DNA from: an uncultured Burkholderiales bacterium
Lineage (GTDB): Bacteria > Pseudomonadota > Gammaproteobacteria > Burkholderiales > Thiobacillaceae
Reading direction: 5' to 3'
Assembly: GCA_937949525.1 (NCBI GenBank)
Contig: CALEDT010000007.1
Coordinates: 1 to 54,934, forward strand
DNA length: 54,934 bases
In this document: piece after piece, positions 1-8,503 of the stretch
Position numbering within the stretch: position 1 is the first letter of the stretch
How the letters are laid out: every line of letters begins with the position of its first letter
Made by a program: the position numbers and the translations under genes
The notes under the pieces: generated by a model
The model's database searches: none
What the model was told of the DNA's origin: nothing
Seen by the model: the letters and a program-made list of their open reading frames with translations, nothing else

Positions 1-175
1 CCGCCTTCAGGCCGCTGGCCGCCTGGATCACTTCGGCGAAGCGGGCACGATCGCGATAGCTTTGATAACTGGGCACCGCGATCGCCGCCAGAATGCCGAT
101 GATGGCGATGACGATCAACAGTTCGATCAGCGTGAAACCACCCTGAGCCGGGCGGACCTGGATACGTTGCATCAT
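1..175 (-). CDS. pilA: Type IV pilin (PilA-like), N-terminal part, runs off the left edge
   Basis: The visible 58 residues start MMQRIQV, have a short positively charged leader, then the prepilin peptidase site G-F-T-L-I-E followed by the hydrophobic helix that packs in the pilus core, and [13 protein letters not shown]. This is the class III signal of type IV pilins and the conserved Glu5 is present. The start at 175 (a second ATG lies at 172) is preceded by AGGAG at good distance. The C-terminal globular domain lies outside the window, so major versus minor pilin cannot be decided; the sigma-54 promoter upstream favours a major pilin. It fits the AlgZR and Pil-Chp genes further right. Confidence 0.9.
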   Translation of the reverse strand, partial: MMQRIQVRPAQGGFTLIELLIVIAIIGILAAIAVPSYQSYRDRARFAEVIQAASGLKA

Positions 176-231
176 GTTCGATCTCCTGTGAGGTTGTGGA
201 AGCCGCGCCCGGTGGGCCGCACGCACGCTGA

Positions 232-247
232 AGCGAGCTTCGTGCCA
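232..247 (-). promoter_or_regulatory. Sigma-54 (RpoN) -24/-12 promoter of the pilin gene
   Basis: Read on the minus strand the site is TGGCACGAAGCTCGCT. It matches the TGGCAC-N5-TTGC consensus at all but one position, with GG and GC exactly spaced, 57 bases upstream of the pilin start. PilR/PilS-driven sigma-54 transcription is the known mode for pilA in gammaproteobacteria. Confidence 0.8.
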
Positions 248-298
248 GCCCAATGAATCCAATAAAACCAATGCGGTGCAGGCATGACCAGAAGCCGG

Positions 299-329
299 GG
301 TGACGTTTTTCGGCACATCGGGTGACGTT
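299..329. promoter_or_regulatory. Paired GGTGACGTT repeats, possible activator (PilR) sites
   Basis: GGTGACGTT occurs at 299-307 and again at 321-329, 22 bases apart, which is two helical turns. They lie about 50-80 bases upstream of the -24 element of the pilin promoter, the usual place for an enhancer-binding protein. Assignment to PilR is inference. Confidence 0.4.
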
Positions 330-431
330 GCGCGCCAGGGATGACAGGGGGTGGCCGGCGTCTCGTTGCGTCCGGCTCGCGGCTCGACGGATGGGAAAAC
401 GGGCAGCATGAACTCCAACCGCTGGAAGACG

Positions 432-514
432 AAAAATCAGGGGAACCTCGATTTTGGCGCTGGCGGCTTCTTCGAGGATGAGCGGGGCCAGGAAGCTGGT
501 GTCGAAGTACAGCA

Positions 515-515
<1 letters not shown>
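432..515 (-). pseudogene. Truncated VapC-like PIN toxin
   Basis: The frame begins MLYFDTSFLAPLILEEAASA, the typical start of VapC PIN-domain RNases with the first catalytic Asp. Its ATG overlaps the antitoxin stop by one base (TGATG), the usual toxin-antitoxin coupling. After about 24-28 codons the sequence stops resembling a PIN domain and runs, without a stop, through the pilin promoter and pilin gene in the wrong frame. The remaining acidic catalytic residues are absent, so the toxin should be inactive. The break lies near 435. Confidence 0.65.
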
Positions 516-778
<263 letters not shown>

Positions 779-965
779 CTATGGGAGTGCAACGCGCGGG
801 GCGGGTGTGTTGATCCTCCCAACGGAAGCGTCCAGCCACGCCGCTTTGCCGTAGGGCCGGATCGACGAACCGCTGCCGTTGCACGGTGCGCCCTCTGCCG
901 GAGTCCGTTCTCGCCGTCGAGGCGGGGGTGCCGGACGCATACTGAAAACTTCGGCAAGGCGGTGA

Positions 966-1264
966 TCGAATCACCAAGGATACCGCTTCCTGGAACCGGG
1001 CCAGCTCGCCTGGCTGCTGGATATCGAGAAAGCCGAACCGATCTCCCGCGATCCGCTCCCGGGCGACAGGTTGGGCATGGAAATCAAGGCGGCGGCTGCC
1101 TGGCACGCCGGCTTCGAGACGGCACTGAACCGGTTTTCGGCGTGGATTCGGCCTTTGCGCGGCAGATCGGTGGTCCACGGCGGTCAGCCGTTGCGTTTCG
1201 ACGACGGCGAGCGGGCCATCCCTTTCGACCGGAGGCACGAGATTCTTTCGCGCTGGCGCGCTGA
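966..1264 (+). pseudogene. Remnant of a DUF4143 AAA-type ATPase
   Basis: In one frame the translation reads YRFLEPGQLAWLLDIEKAEP, then DPLPGDR, then directly LGMEIKAAAAWHAGFE and later VVHGG..PLRFDDGERAIPF. These match separate stretches of the C-terminal part of ATP-binding proteins with a DUF4143 domain (the YxxDTGL-AWLLGI block, the nuclease-like VEIKA block and the terminal YGG block). The connecting segment is missing and there is no start or ATPase part, so it is an internally deleted fragment. The bases between 779 and 965 hold nothing I can recognise. Confidence 0.55.
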
Positions 1265-1352
1265 CCGGGCGCGGTGCCGAGTTGGCGCCCGGCACCGCGC
1301 CGCGGTTGGACAACGACGGGCCTGGCCCTGCCAGCGCGTCGCGCCCGTTGCT

Positions 1353-2204
1353 TTACGGGCGCACGCGCAATTCCACCCGCCGGTTGGCGGCGCGCCCCTC
1401 GGCCGTGTCGTTGTCGGCGATGGGTTCGCTCTTGCCGTAACCGCGGGCGCTCAAGCGGTCGGCGGCGATGCCGCGCGCGACGAAATCGTCCAGCACCGCC
1501 TGGGCGCGGCGCTGCGACAGGTCGAGGTTGTGCGCGTCGGTACCGACGCCGTCGGTGTGTCCGGCGATTTCCACGCGGATGCCGGGGTTCTGCCGCAGCG
1601 TGGTGACCGCGATGTCCAGGATCACACGGGCGTCCGGGCGCAGCACGGCCATGTCGTTGTCGAAGTGGACGCCGCGCAGTTCGATGATCACCGGTTTGGG
1701 ACAGCCATGCTCGTCGACCGCGGTGCCGGCGGGTGTGTTGGGGCAGCGGTCGAGCCGGTCGACCACGCCGTCGCCGTCGCTGTCCAGTTCGCAGCCGCGC
1801 GCGTCCACCCTGGCGCCGGGCGGGGTGTCCGGACACTGGTCGAGTCGGTCGATCACGCCGTCGCCGTCGCTGTCCAGCTCGCAGCCACGCGCGTCCACCC
1901 TGGCGCCGCGCGGGGTGTCCGGACACTGGTCGAGCCGGTCGATCACGCCGTCGCTGTCGGGTTTGGGTGCAGGCGCCGGCGACGGACGCGCCGCCGGTTG
2001 TGCCGCCACGGGCGCCGGGCAGGGCGTGTCGAGGATGCCGCGTCCGGGGCAGCCGATGGTGCGGAACAGCTCGTGGCCGGTGGTGAGGCCGGTATGGCTC
2101 GCCGGGTTGGCCGGGTTGTAGTAGGGGGTTGCCTGCGCCATGGCCAGCGGGCTGGCGATGGCGACGGTGAGCAGCGCGGCGCGCAGGATGGCGAGCGGGG
2201 TCAT
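1353..2204 (-). CDS. OmpA-family protein with thrombospondin type 3 repeats
   Basis: A 283-residue envelope protein. It has a signal peptide (MTPLAILRAALLTVAIASPL, cleavage near AMA/QA), a Pro/Ala-rich stretch, about two and a half calcium-binding type 3 repeats (DSDGDGVIDRLDQCPDTP..GARVDARGCEL) and a C-terminal OmpA/Pal-like peptidoglycan-binding domain with FDNDMAVLRP, IAGHTDGVGTDAHN, LSQRRAQAV and NRRVEL. It lacks the OmpA beta-barrel, so it resembles OprF-linker/Pal architecture. The start at 2204 has AAGGAG; an in-frame ATG at 2246 has no signal-like sequence. The repeats are nearly identical in DNA. Confidence 0.85.
   Translation of the reverse strand: MTPLAILRAALLTVAIASPLAMAQATPYYNPANPASHTGLTTGHELFRTIGCPGRGILDTPCPAPVAAQPAARPSPAPAPKPDSDGVIDRLDQCPDTPRGARVDARGCELDSDGDGVIDRLDQCPDTPPGARVDARGCELDSDGDGVVDRLDRCPNTPAGTAVDEHGCPKPVIIELRGVHFDNDMAVLRPDARVILDIAVTTLRQNPGIRVEIAGHTDGVGTDAHNLDLSQRRAQAVLDDFVARGIAADRLSARGYGKSEPIADNDTAEGRAANRRVELRVRP
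1735..1960 (-). repeat. 90-bp in-frame tandem repeat in the OmpA-like gene
   Basis: About 2.5 copies of a 90-base unit encode 30-residue thrombospondin type 3 repeats. Copies are almost identical, including third positions, for example GTCCGGACACTGGTCGAG at both 1826 and 1916, pointing to recent duplication. Confidence 0.8.
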
Positions 2205-2242
2205 GGCGGGCTCCTTGGCCGGCGGCGGCGCGATGGCCGGTG

Positions 2243-2662
2243 TCACTTCTTCAGGCTGTCGCGGATTTCGCGTAACAGCAGGATGTCTTCGGGCGGTGCG
2301 GCGGGCGCGGGCGGCGGCGCATCTTCCTTGCGCTTGAGTGTGTTGATGGCCTTGACCGCGACGAAGATGGCCAAGGCGATGATCAGGAAGTCGACCAGGC
2401 TGTTGATGAAGGCGCCGTATTTGATCAGCGGCGCGCCGGCCTTTTCCGCGGCTTCCAGGGTTTGGTGGCCGGCGCCGGACAGGTCGATGTACAGATGCTT
2501 GAAGTCGACGCCGCCGAGCAGCGCGCCGATGGGCGGCATGACCACATCCTTGACCAGCGAATCGACGATCTTGCCGAAGGCGCCGCCGATGACTACCGCG
2601 ACGGCGAGATCGACGACGTTGCCACGCATGGCGAACTGTTTGAATTCCTGAATGAAGCTCAC
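2243..2662 (-). CDS. mscL: Large-conductance mechanosensitive channel MscL
   Basis: A 139-residue inner-membrane channel that opens on hypo-osmotic shock. It starts [20 protein letters not shown], has the pore helix [20 protein letters not shown], the periplasmic loop, the second helix [19 protein letters not shown] and the charged C-terminal bundle ending [11 protein letters not shown]. Length is normal. The start is GTG at 2662 with GAGGAG upstream. It lies just upstream of the OmpA-like gene on the same strand, both envelope functions. Confidence 0.97.
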   Translation of the reverse strand: MSFIQEFKQFAMRGNVVDLAVAVVIGGAFGKIVDSLVKDVVMPPIGALLGGVDFKHLYIDLSGAGHQTLEAAEKAGAPLIKYGAFINSLVDFLIIALAIFVAVKAINTLKRKEDAPPPAPAAPPEDILLLREIRDSLKK

Positions 2663-2739
2663 GGCGTTCTCCTCGGGTCGGCGGACAATGTAATGCCGTG
2701 GCATGTGGCTCGCTGTGAGGTACGTCACCCCCTTGCGGT

Positions 2740-3822
2740 TCAGTCGCCGCTCATGCCGGCGACGCTGATGCCGGCCTGCCCGGCGAATTGCAGCATGCGG
2801 TTGATCGGCACCACGGCGCGCCGGCCCAGTTGCGCATCGACGTGTATCTCGTTGGCGCCGGTTTCCAGTACATGCGCCAGGGCGCGCAGGCCGTTCATGG
2901 CCATCCAGGGACAGTGCGCGCACGAGACGCAGGTGGCGCCGGTGCCGCCGGTGGGGGCTTCCAGCAGCATCTTGCCGGGCGCGGCCAGTTGCATCTTGTG
3001 GAAGATGCCGTTGTCGGTGGCGACGATCAGCACCGGGTTGGGCAGGTCGGCGGCGGCGCGGATCAATTGCGTGGTCGAGCCGACCACGTCGGCCAGCGCG
3101 ATGACCTCGGCGGAGGATTCCGGATGCACCAGCACGGCGGCATCGGGATGCCGCTGTTTCAGCGCGCGGATGCCGTCCGCCTTGAAGCGCTCGTGCACCA
3201 CGCAGGAACCCTGCCACAACAGCATGTCGGCGCCGGTGCTGCGGCGCACGTAGTCGCCGAGATAGCGGTCCGGCGCCCAGATCATCTTTTCGCCGCGCGC
3301 GTGCAGGTGGGCGGCCACCCGGACGGCGATGCTGGAAGTGACCACCCAGTCGGCACGCGCTTTCACCGCGGCCGAAGTGTTGGCATACACCACCACGGTA
3401 CGATCCGGGTGCGCGTCGCAAAAGCGGGTGAACTCGTCGGCCGGGCAGGACAGGTCGAGCGAGCACTCGGCGTGCAGGTCCGGCATCAGCACGCGTTTTT
3501 CCGGGTTGAGGATCTTGGCCGTCTCACCCATGAAGCGCACGCCGGCGACGACCAGGGTGTGCTGCCGGGCGGCGTGGCCGAAGCGCGCCATCTCCAGCGA
3601 ATCCGACACGCAGCCGCCGGTTTCCTCGGCCAGCTTCTGCAACTCCGCGTGCGTGTAGTAATGCGCCACCAGCACCGCATCGCGTTCCCGCAGCAGGTGT
3701 TTGATCCGCTCGCGCAAGTGTTCGCGCTCGTCCGGCGCCAGTGTTTCCTCGATGACCGGCGGTACATCACGCACCGGGTGGGGCGGGGGGATGACGATGT
3801 CGGGGAGGGGGGCGTTCATCAT
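2740..3822 (-). CDS. nadA: Quinolinate synthase NadA
   Basis: A 360-residue enzyme that condenses iminoaspartate with dihydroxyacetone phosphate to quinolinate in NAD synthesis. Visible motifs are [47 protein letters not shown] near residue 233 and [17 protein letters not shown]. The three [4Fe-4S] ligands are probably Cys120, Cys207 and one of Cys301/Cys304. The start has tandem ATGs at 3822 and 3819, neither with a strong ribosome site. A good sigma-70 promoter lies upstream. nadB is not in the window. Confidence 0.97.
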   Translation of the reverse strand: MMNAPLPDIVIPPPHPVRDVPPVIEETLAPDEREHLRERIKHLLRERDAVLVAHYYTHAELQKLAEETGGCVSDSLEMARFGHAARQHTLVVAGVRFMGETAKILNPEKRVLMPDLHAECSLDLSCPADEFTRFCDAHPDRTVVVYANTSAAVKARADWVVTSSIAVRVAAHLHARGEKMIWAPDRYLGDYVRRSTGADMLLWQGSCVVHERFKADGIRALKQRHPDAAVLVHPESSAEVIALADVVGSTTQLIRAAADLPNPVLIVATDNGIFHKMQLAAPGKMLLEAPTGGTGATCVSCAHCPWMAMNGLRALAHVLETGANEIHVDAQLGRRAVVPINRMLQFAGQAGISVAGMSGD

Positions 3823-3845
3823 GCGCGTGGGGGATCGGTAGCTCG

Positions 3846-3874
3846 GTTGTAGTAGCGGGGTGGCACGGTGTCAA
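3846..3874 (-). promoter_or_regulatory. Sigma-70 promoter of nadA
   Basis: On the minus strand there is TTGACA at 3874-3869, a 17-base spacer and TACAAC at 3851-3846, about 24 bases before the nadA start. The -35 is consensus. Confidence 0.65.
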
Positions 3875-3890
3875 GCCGCGCCGGGCGCGC

Positions 3891-3899
3891 TGGTAGACT
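3891..3899 (+). promoter_or_regulatory. Extended -10 element directly before hda
   Basis: TGGTAGACT is an extended -10 (TG-N-TAGACT) ending eight bases before the hda ATG. Transcription would begin at or next to the A of the start codon. No Shine-Dalgarno sequence is visible, so the message may be leaderless. Confidence 0.35.
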
Positions 3900-3906
3900 T
3901 GGCGCC

Positions 3907-4551
3907 ATGCGGCAATTGATCCTGGACATTCGCCCGGACGCGGTTCCGTCCTTCGACAATTTCCTTGCCGGGGATAACGGCGAGGTGCTCGCGGCCGTGC
4001 GCGCGCATGCCGCCGGTGCCATGCCCGAGCCCCTGCTGTATCTGTGGGGCGACGCGGGCGTGGGTAAGAGCCATCTGTTGCACGCCTGGGTACGCTTCAC
4101 CGCTGCCAGCAACGGGCTGCCCGCCGGCGAGGCCGTGCCGGGCTGCCTGGCGGTGGATGACGTGGAAAGGCTGGACGACGGCGCGCAACGCCGTCTGTTC
4201 ACCCTGATCAACGCGGCGCGAGAAGGCGCCGGCCGCCTGCTGGTGTGCGGCGGCGCGCCGCCCACCCGTCTGGTGCTGCGCGCCGATCTCGCCACGCGCC
4301 TGGCCCAGGGCCTGGTGTTTCGCGTGCGCGCATTGAGCGAACAGGACCGGCTCGCGGCCCTGCATGCCCGTGCCCAGGCGCGCGGCCTGCCGCTGCCGGA
4401 CGAGGTTGCGCGCTACCTGCTGACCCATGGGCGGCGTGACCTGCCGCATCTGTTGGCCATGGTCGACCTGCTCGACCAGCATTCCCTGAGCCACAAGCGG
4501 CCGGTGACGCTGCCGCTGGCGCGCGATTTGCTGGCGCGCGGGGCGTCGTGA
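3907..4551 (+). CDS. hda: Hda, DnaA regulatory inactivator
   Basis: A 214-residue DnaA-like AAA+ protein that, with the DNA-loaded sliding clamp, stimulates ATP hydrolysis on DnaA after replication starts. The N-terminus carries a clamp-binding QLILDI motif at residues 3-8, Walker A GDAGVGKS at 48-55, Walker B-like LAVDDVE near 92, and an arginine-finger/sensor region further on. It lacks the DnaA DNA-binding domain, as expected. I chose the ATG at 3907 because the QLILDI motif sits at the N-terminus in this family. The stop overlaps the next start (GTGA). Confidence 0.9.
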   Translation: MRQLILDIRPDAVPSFDNFLAGDNGEVLAAVRAHAAGAMPEPLLYLWGDAGVGKSHLLHAWVRFTAASNGLPAGEAVPGCLAVDDVERLDDGAQRRLFTLINAAREGAGRLLVCGGAPPTRLVLRADLATRLAQGLVFRVRALSEQDRLAALHARAQARGLPLPDEVARYLLTHGRRDLPHLLAMVDLLDQHSLSHKRPVTLPLARDLLARGAS

Positions 4552-5603
4552 GGCTGCTGGCGGCCATCAGCCACCACGGACTGGGCCATCTCGCCCAGGT
4601 GGCGCCGGTGTTGCATGCGCTGGCTGCGCGCTGCCCGGATCTGGAACTCACCATCTGGTCCGGGCTGGATTCGGCAGCGTTGAGGCGCCGGATCGCGCTG
4701 CCGTTCACGCATCGTCGGCAGGCCGCCGACGTCGGCCTGGTCATGCTCGATGCGATGCGCGTCGATCGCGCGGCCAGTCACGCGGCCTATCGCCGGTTCC
4801 ATGCGGACTGGGACGGGCGCGTGGCGGAAACCGCCGCCTGGCTGCGCGCGCAAGGTTTCGACACGGTGCTGGCGGATGCGGCCTATCTGCCGCTGGCCGG
4901 TGCGCGACGCGCCGACATCCGGGCGATCGGCCTGTGTTCGCTGAACTGGCACGACATCGCCGCGGCCTATCTCGCCGGGCTGCCGGACATGGATGCGGCG
5001 TTGGCGCAGATGGCGGCGGCTTACGGTGCGGCGGATGTGTTCCTGCGTCCGCAACCGGCGATGCCCATGCCGTGGCTGGGCATCGCCCGGGAGATCCCGC
5101 CCATCGCCGCGTTGGGGCACGAGCGGCGCGCCGAGATCGCGCGTCGGCTCGATTTGGCGCCGGATGAACGCCTGGTGTTGGCCGGTTTCGGTGGCATCGG
5201 CTACCGCGCGTCACTGGCGCGCATCGACGGCGTGCGCTGGCTGGTGCCGCAGGCGGAGCCTGGGCGTGTCGATCAGCGCGCGTTCGCCGAGTTCGGCCTG
5301 TCGTTTCTCGACCTGCTGGCGTCGTGCGATGCGCTGGTCACCAAGGTCGGCTACGGCGGTTTCGTCGAGGCGGTGGCGCACGGCGTGCCGGTCGCGTATC
5401 TGGACCGGCCGGACTGGCCGGAAACGCCGCACCTGGCAGGTTGGCTGCGGCGCCACGTGCCGGCTTGCCCGATCGATGAGGAAACACTGGCCTCGCCGTC
5501 GCTGGCTGAACATCTGCGGGCGTTGTGGGCGGCATCGCCGGCGCGGCGCATACCGGTGCCCGGTGCCGAGGCCGCCGCCGCGTACCTGCTCGGCCAAGTG
5601 TGA
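4548..5603 (+). CDS. Glycosyltransferase-like (GT-B fold) protein
   Basis: A 351-residue protein with a GT-B/MurG-like plan. The N-terminal SHHGLGHLAQVAPVLHAL is a glycine-rich loop preceding a helix, and the C-terminal half has LLASCDALVTKVGYGGFVEAVAHGVPVAYLDRPDWPETP, the nucleotide-sugar-binding pattern with a G-x-x-E-A-x-x-x-G-V-P core. No signal peptide is seen. It starts with GTG overlapping the hda stop, so it is probably co-translated with hda. The donor and acceptor are unknown; it may equally be a non-catalytic relative. Confidence 0.6.
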   Translation: MRLLAAISHHGLGHLAQVAPVLHALAARCPDLELTIWSGLDSAALRRRIALPFTHRRQAADVGLVMLDAMRVDRAASHAAYRRFHADWDGRVAETAAWLRAQGFDTVLADAAYLPLAGARRADIRAIGLCSLNWHDIAAAYLAGLPDMDAALAQMAAAYGAADVFLRPQPAMPMPWLGIAREIPPIAALGHERRAEIARRLDLAPDERLVLAGFGGIGYRASLARIDGVRWLVPQAEPGRVDQRAFAEFGLSFLDLLASCDALVTKVGYGGFVEAVAHGVPVAYLDRPDWPETPHLAGWLRRHVPACPIDEETLASPSLAEHLRALWAASPARRIPVPGAEAAAAYLLGQV

Positions 5604-5606
5604 ACG

Positions 5607-5626
5607 CCGGGCGTCCCGACGCCCGG
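5607..5626. terminator. GC-rich hairpin between convergent genes
   Basis: CCGGGCGTC at 5607-5615 pairs with GACGCCCGG at 5618-5626, giving about 8 bp around a 4-base loop. It fills most of the 34-base gap between the glycosyltransferase-like gene and the convergent thioredoxin gene. There is no U-tract on either strand, so its terminator role is inferred from position. Confidence 0.45.
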
Positions 5627-5637
5627 GTGGTGAACGG

Positions 5638-6012
5638 TCAGCCGGTTGCCTTGCCGGATTCGGCGGCGATCTCGGCATGCACCTGTGCCATGTCGACCGC
5701 GCGCGCGCGCTCGATCAGGTCGTCGAACGCGCTCGCCGGCATGGCGCCGGGCTGGGCGTAGATGATGACCTTCTCGCGGAAGATCATCAGTGTCGGAATG
5801 GAACGGATCTGGAAATGGGCCGCCAGCCCCTGCTGCTCTTCGGTATTGACCTTGGCGAACACAATGCCTTCGTGTTTTTCCGCGGCTGCCTCATAGACCG
5901 GCGCGAAACCGCGGCACGGGCCGCACCACGGCGCCCAGAAGTCGATCACGACGAAATCGTTGTTGAGGATGGTGTCCTCGAAATTCTGCTCGTTGAGCTC
6001 CAGCACGGCCAT
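5638..6012 (-). CDS. Thioredoxin-family protein
   Basis: A 124-residue cytoplasmic thioredoxin: VVIDFWAPWCGPCRGFAPVYE with the WCGPC redox site near residue 29, the cis-Pro motif RSIPTLMIF, and a charged C-terminal extension (VDMAQVHAEIAAESGKATG) beyond the usual fold of about 108 residues. No export signal. It is probably a general disulfide reductase; the context does not name a partner. A strong terminator sits only about 20 bases upstream, so any promoter must overlap that hairpin or transcription must read through it. Confidence 0.9.
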   Translation of the reverse strand: MAVLELNEQNFEDTILNNDFVVIDFWAPWCGPCRGFAPVYEAAAEKHEGIVFAKVNTEEQQGLAAHFQIRSIPTLMIFREKVIIYAQPGAMPASAFDDLIERARAVDMAQVHAEIAAESGKATG

Positions 6013-6033
6013 GGCATTCCCCTGTGTTCAGGC

Positions 6034-6058
6034 AAAAAAAAGCCGACCCGAAGTCGGC
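6034..6058 (-). terminator. Rho-independent terminator upstream of the thioredoxin gene
   Basis: On the minus strand a perfect 6-bp stem (GCCGAC/GTCGGC, loop of 5) is followed by eight T residues. It should end the transcript of the small gene at 6154-6405. Its 3' end is about 20 bases before the thioredoxin start, so it could instead act as an attenuator. Confidence 0.8.
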
Positions 6059-6153
6059 CGGCGCATGTTACCACGCTCAAGGAGACGATCATTCGACGAT
6101 GTCGGGTGTTCCGTTGGACCGTGTGAGGGGCGGGTCCGAGGGTTGGCGCCGTT

Positions 6154-6405
6154 TCAACCGACCGTGGCCAGACGGGGCCGGGACTCCCCCGGACGGCGCC
6201 AAAGGTTTGGGGATGTCTTCAGCGTCCCCTTGACTTCCGCACGGTTGACCGCAGTGATCAGTTCCGTGGCCAGCAGGCGCGCCTGCGCCGGCGTCAGCGC
6301 GAGCTGCACGTCGCAGCCATCACACAAGGTCAATACCACTTGGTCGGTGCCGTTGGTGCTCGCTGCCAGATTGACGTTCACTGCCTTGATCTCGCTGTGC
6401 TTCAT
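6154..6405 (-). CDS. Small protein with CxxC motif, unknown function
   Basis: An 83-residue protein (MKHSEIKAVNVNLAASTNGT...) with a C-D-G-C pair at residues 28-31, then an amphipathic helix-like TPAQARLLATELITAVNRAEV and a basic Pro/Arg-rich tail. No signal peptide or membrane segment. The start has GGGAGCAGG upstream. I do not recognise the family. The CxxC near the N-terminus could bind metal or be redox active, which is inference. A clear terminator follows about 95 bases downstream, supporting a real transcript. Confidence 0.6.
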   Translation of the reverse strand: MKHSEIKAVNVNLAASTNGTDQVVLTLCDGCDVQLALTPAQARLLATELITAVNRAEVKGTLKTSPNLWRRPGESRPRLATVG

Positions 6406-6620
6406 GTCCTGCTCCCTAGCTTGCGTTGATCGTGCGCAGTGATGGAAAGCAGGATGCGTGCCAGTGGTGCGTGAACCACCGTCGCCATCGCACGGCCAAT
6501 GAAAACAAAGCCTTCTCGTTGATCGCGATTTTGTTGGCATGGCACGCCCGGCATGCGGTCGACAGGGGTGTCGGGATTTCGTCTGCCGGTGAGGGATCAT
6601 GCCAGCCGCCGACGGCCCCG

Positions 6621-7865
6621 TCAGGGCAGCGTGGATTCCTGCGCGTACAAGGCCTCGATACGTTCGCGCGCGCGGATCAGATGGGCGCGATCGCCATCGA
6701 CCATGACCTCGGCGGCGCGTGGGCGGCTGTTGTAGTTGGAACTCATGCTCATGCCGTAGGCCCCGGCGGAGCACACCGCGAGCAGGTCGCCCTGTTCCAG
6801 TGCCAGCGCCCGGTCGTGGCCGAGGAAGTCGCCGCTCTCGCACACCGGGCCGACCACCGTGTAGCTGCGTGGCGTGCCGGTGCGTGCGTGCACCGGCAGG
6901 ATGTCGTGCCAGGCGTCATAGAGGGCCGGCCGCATCAGGTCGTTCATGGCTGCGTCGACGATGGCGAAGTCCCTGTGCGTGCCGTGCTTGAGGTATTCCA
7001 CGCGCGTCAGCAGCCAGCCGGCATTGCCGACCAGGGAACGGCCGGGCTCGACGATCAGGGACTCGCGCCGGCCATGCAGACGTTGCAGCAGTGCCCGTGC
7101 ATAGTCCTCCACGGCGGGTGGCGTCTCGTCGCGGTAGCGAATGCCGACGCCGCCGCCGACGTCGATGTGGCTGAGCTCGATGCCATCCGCGTTCAACTGG
7201 CCGACCAGCTCCAGCAGGCGCTCCAGCGCCGCGGCGAAGGGCGCGGTGTCGGTGAGCTGGGAGCCGATGTGGCAGTCGATACCGACCACGCGCACATGCG
7301 CCATGGCGGCTGCTTCACGATAGACCGCGCGTGCTTCGTCGTGGGCGATGCCGAACTTGTTGTCCTTGAGCCCGGTGGAGATGTACGGGTGGGTGCGCGC
7401 GTCGACATCCGGATTGACGCGCAGGCTGACCGGCGCGACGGCGCCCATGGCCGCCGCCACGCGGTCGAGGCGGTGCAGTTCGGCTCGGGACTCGACGTTG
7501 AAGCAATGGATGCCTGCTTCGAGCGCGGCGCGCATTTCCGCCGCGCTCTTGCCGACGCCGGAGAACACCACTTTGCGCGCATCGCCGCCGGCTGCCAGCA
7601 CCCGCGCCAGCTCGCCGCCGGAGACGATGTCGAAGCCGGCGCCCAGGCGCGCGAACAGGTCGAGGATGGCCAGGCTGGGGTTGGCCTTGACGGCATAGCA
7701 GATCAGGTGCGGTTGTCCGGCCAGGGCGGCGTCGTAGGCTCGGTAGGCCGCCTCCAATGCCGCGCGCGAATAGACGTAGCAGGGGGTGCCGTGGGCGGCG
7801 GCGATGTCCGCAAGCGCCACGTCCTCGACATACAGCGCGCCGTCGCGCCGGGTGCAGGCGTTCAT
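6621..7865 (-). CDS. lysA: Diaminopimelate decarboxylase LysA
   Basis: A 414-residue PLP enzyme that decarboxylates meso-diaminopimelate to lysine. It shows [13 protein letters not shown] with the PLP lysine, the barrel motifs [39 protein letters not shown] and HIGSQL, the phosphate-binding GGGVGI, and the active-site [12 protein letters not shown] with the conserved Cys. Full length. Its ATG overlaps the lptM stop (ATGA). dapF, often next in this cluster, is not present here. Confidence 0.97.
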   Translation of the reverse strand: MNACTRRDGALYVEDVALADIAAAHGTPCYVYSRAALEAAYRAYDAALAGQPHLICYAVKANPSLAILDLFARLGAGFDIVSGGELARVLAAGGDARKVVFSGVGKSAAEMRAALEAGIHCFNVESRAELHRLDRVAAAMGAVAPVSLRVNPDVDARTHPYISTGLKDNKFGIAHDEARAVYREAAAMAHVRVVGIDCHIGSQLTDTAPFAAALERLLELVGQLNADGIELSHIDVGGGVGIRYRDETPPAVEDYARALLQRLHGRRESLIVEPGRSLVGNAGWLLTRVEYLKHGTHRDFAIVDAAMNDLMRPALYDAWHDILPVHARTGTPRSYTVVGPVCESGDFLGHDRALALEQGDLLAVCSAGAYGMSMSSNYNSRPRAAEVMVDGDRAHLIRARERIEALYAQESTLP

Positions 7866-7978
7866 CGCGCCTCCGGCTGGCTGGACACCGGGGGGGGCGG
7901 ATCGGGCAGGTAGAGCGCGCCCTTCTTGCCGCAGCCGGCAAGCAGCAGGACGGTGCAGATCAGCAGTATCAGACGCAT
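7862..7978 (-). CDS. lptM: LptM-type small lipoprotein
   Basis: A 38-residue lipoprotein: [20 protein letters not shown], a lipobox LAGC, then [14 protein letters not shown]. This matches LptM (YifL), which binds and helps assemble the LptD/LptE LPS translocon in the outer membrane. The place between divergent cyaY and the lysine/DAP genes matches the E. coli neighbourhood. The stop overlaps lysA. Confidence 0.85.
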   Translation of the reverse strand: MRLILLICTVLLLAGCGKKGALYLPDPPPPVSSQPEAR

Positions 7979-8142
7979 GAGCAACCTTGGACGTGAAACG
8001 GTGCGCGGGGGGCGTGCGAAGCGGGCGCTGCACGGCAAGCCCGCCGAAGAGTCGTCGGGGCCGGCGATGGCGCGTTTGCGCGGCCGCCCGCCGGCCAACG
8101 CCGTTAGAATGCTCGGGCCATTCTATCAGCGTGGAGCGCGAC

Positions 8143-8475
8143 ATGACCGAAAGCGAATTCAGCCGGCTGGCCGACGATACCCTGCGCCGCATCGAACACG
8201 CGGTGGAGTCGGTGGACGCCGGCTTCGACTGTGCCCTGACCGCCGGCGGCGTGCTGGAAATCGAATTCGAGGACGGCTCGGTCATCGTCGTCAACAAGCA
8301 GACGGCGGCGCAGGAGCTGTGGGTGGCGGCGAAGAGCGGCGGTTTCCATTACCGTTGGGATGGCACCGGCTGGCGCGACACCCGTGGCGGCGAGGAACTG
8401 TTCGCCGCATTGTCGCGACTGGTATCCAGCCAGTCCGGCCTGGCCGTGGTGCTTGCCCCGGCGGCGACCGACTGA
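8143..8475 (+). CDS. cyaY: Frataxin-like iron-sulfur protein CyaY
   Basis: A 110-residue frataxin homologue that binds iron and modulates IscS-dependent Fe-S cluster assembly. It has an acidic first helix ([21 protein letters not shown]), the strand [16 protein letters not shown] with the conserved N-K-Q, and [21 protein letters not shown] with the conserved W-x-A-x-x-x-G-G-x-H-(Y/F). It starts at 8143 after GGAG. It is divergent from lptM-lysA. Confidence 0.95.
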   Translation: MTESEFSRLADDTLRRIEHAVESVDAGFDCALTAGGVLEIEFEDGSVIVVNKQTAAQELWVAAKSGGFHYRWDGTGWRDTRGGEELFAALSRLVSSQSGLAVVLAPAATD

Positions 8476-8503
8476 TCCACACTGGGGGCAGGACGGATGA
8501 ATC

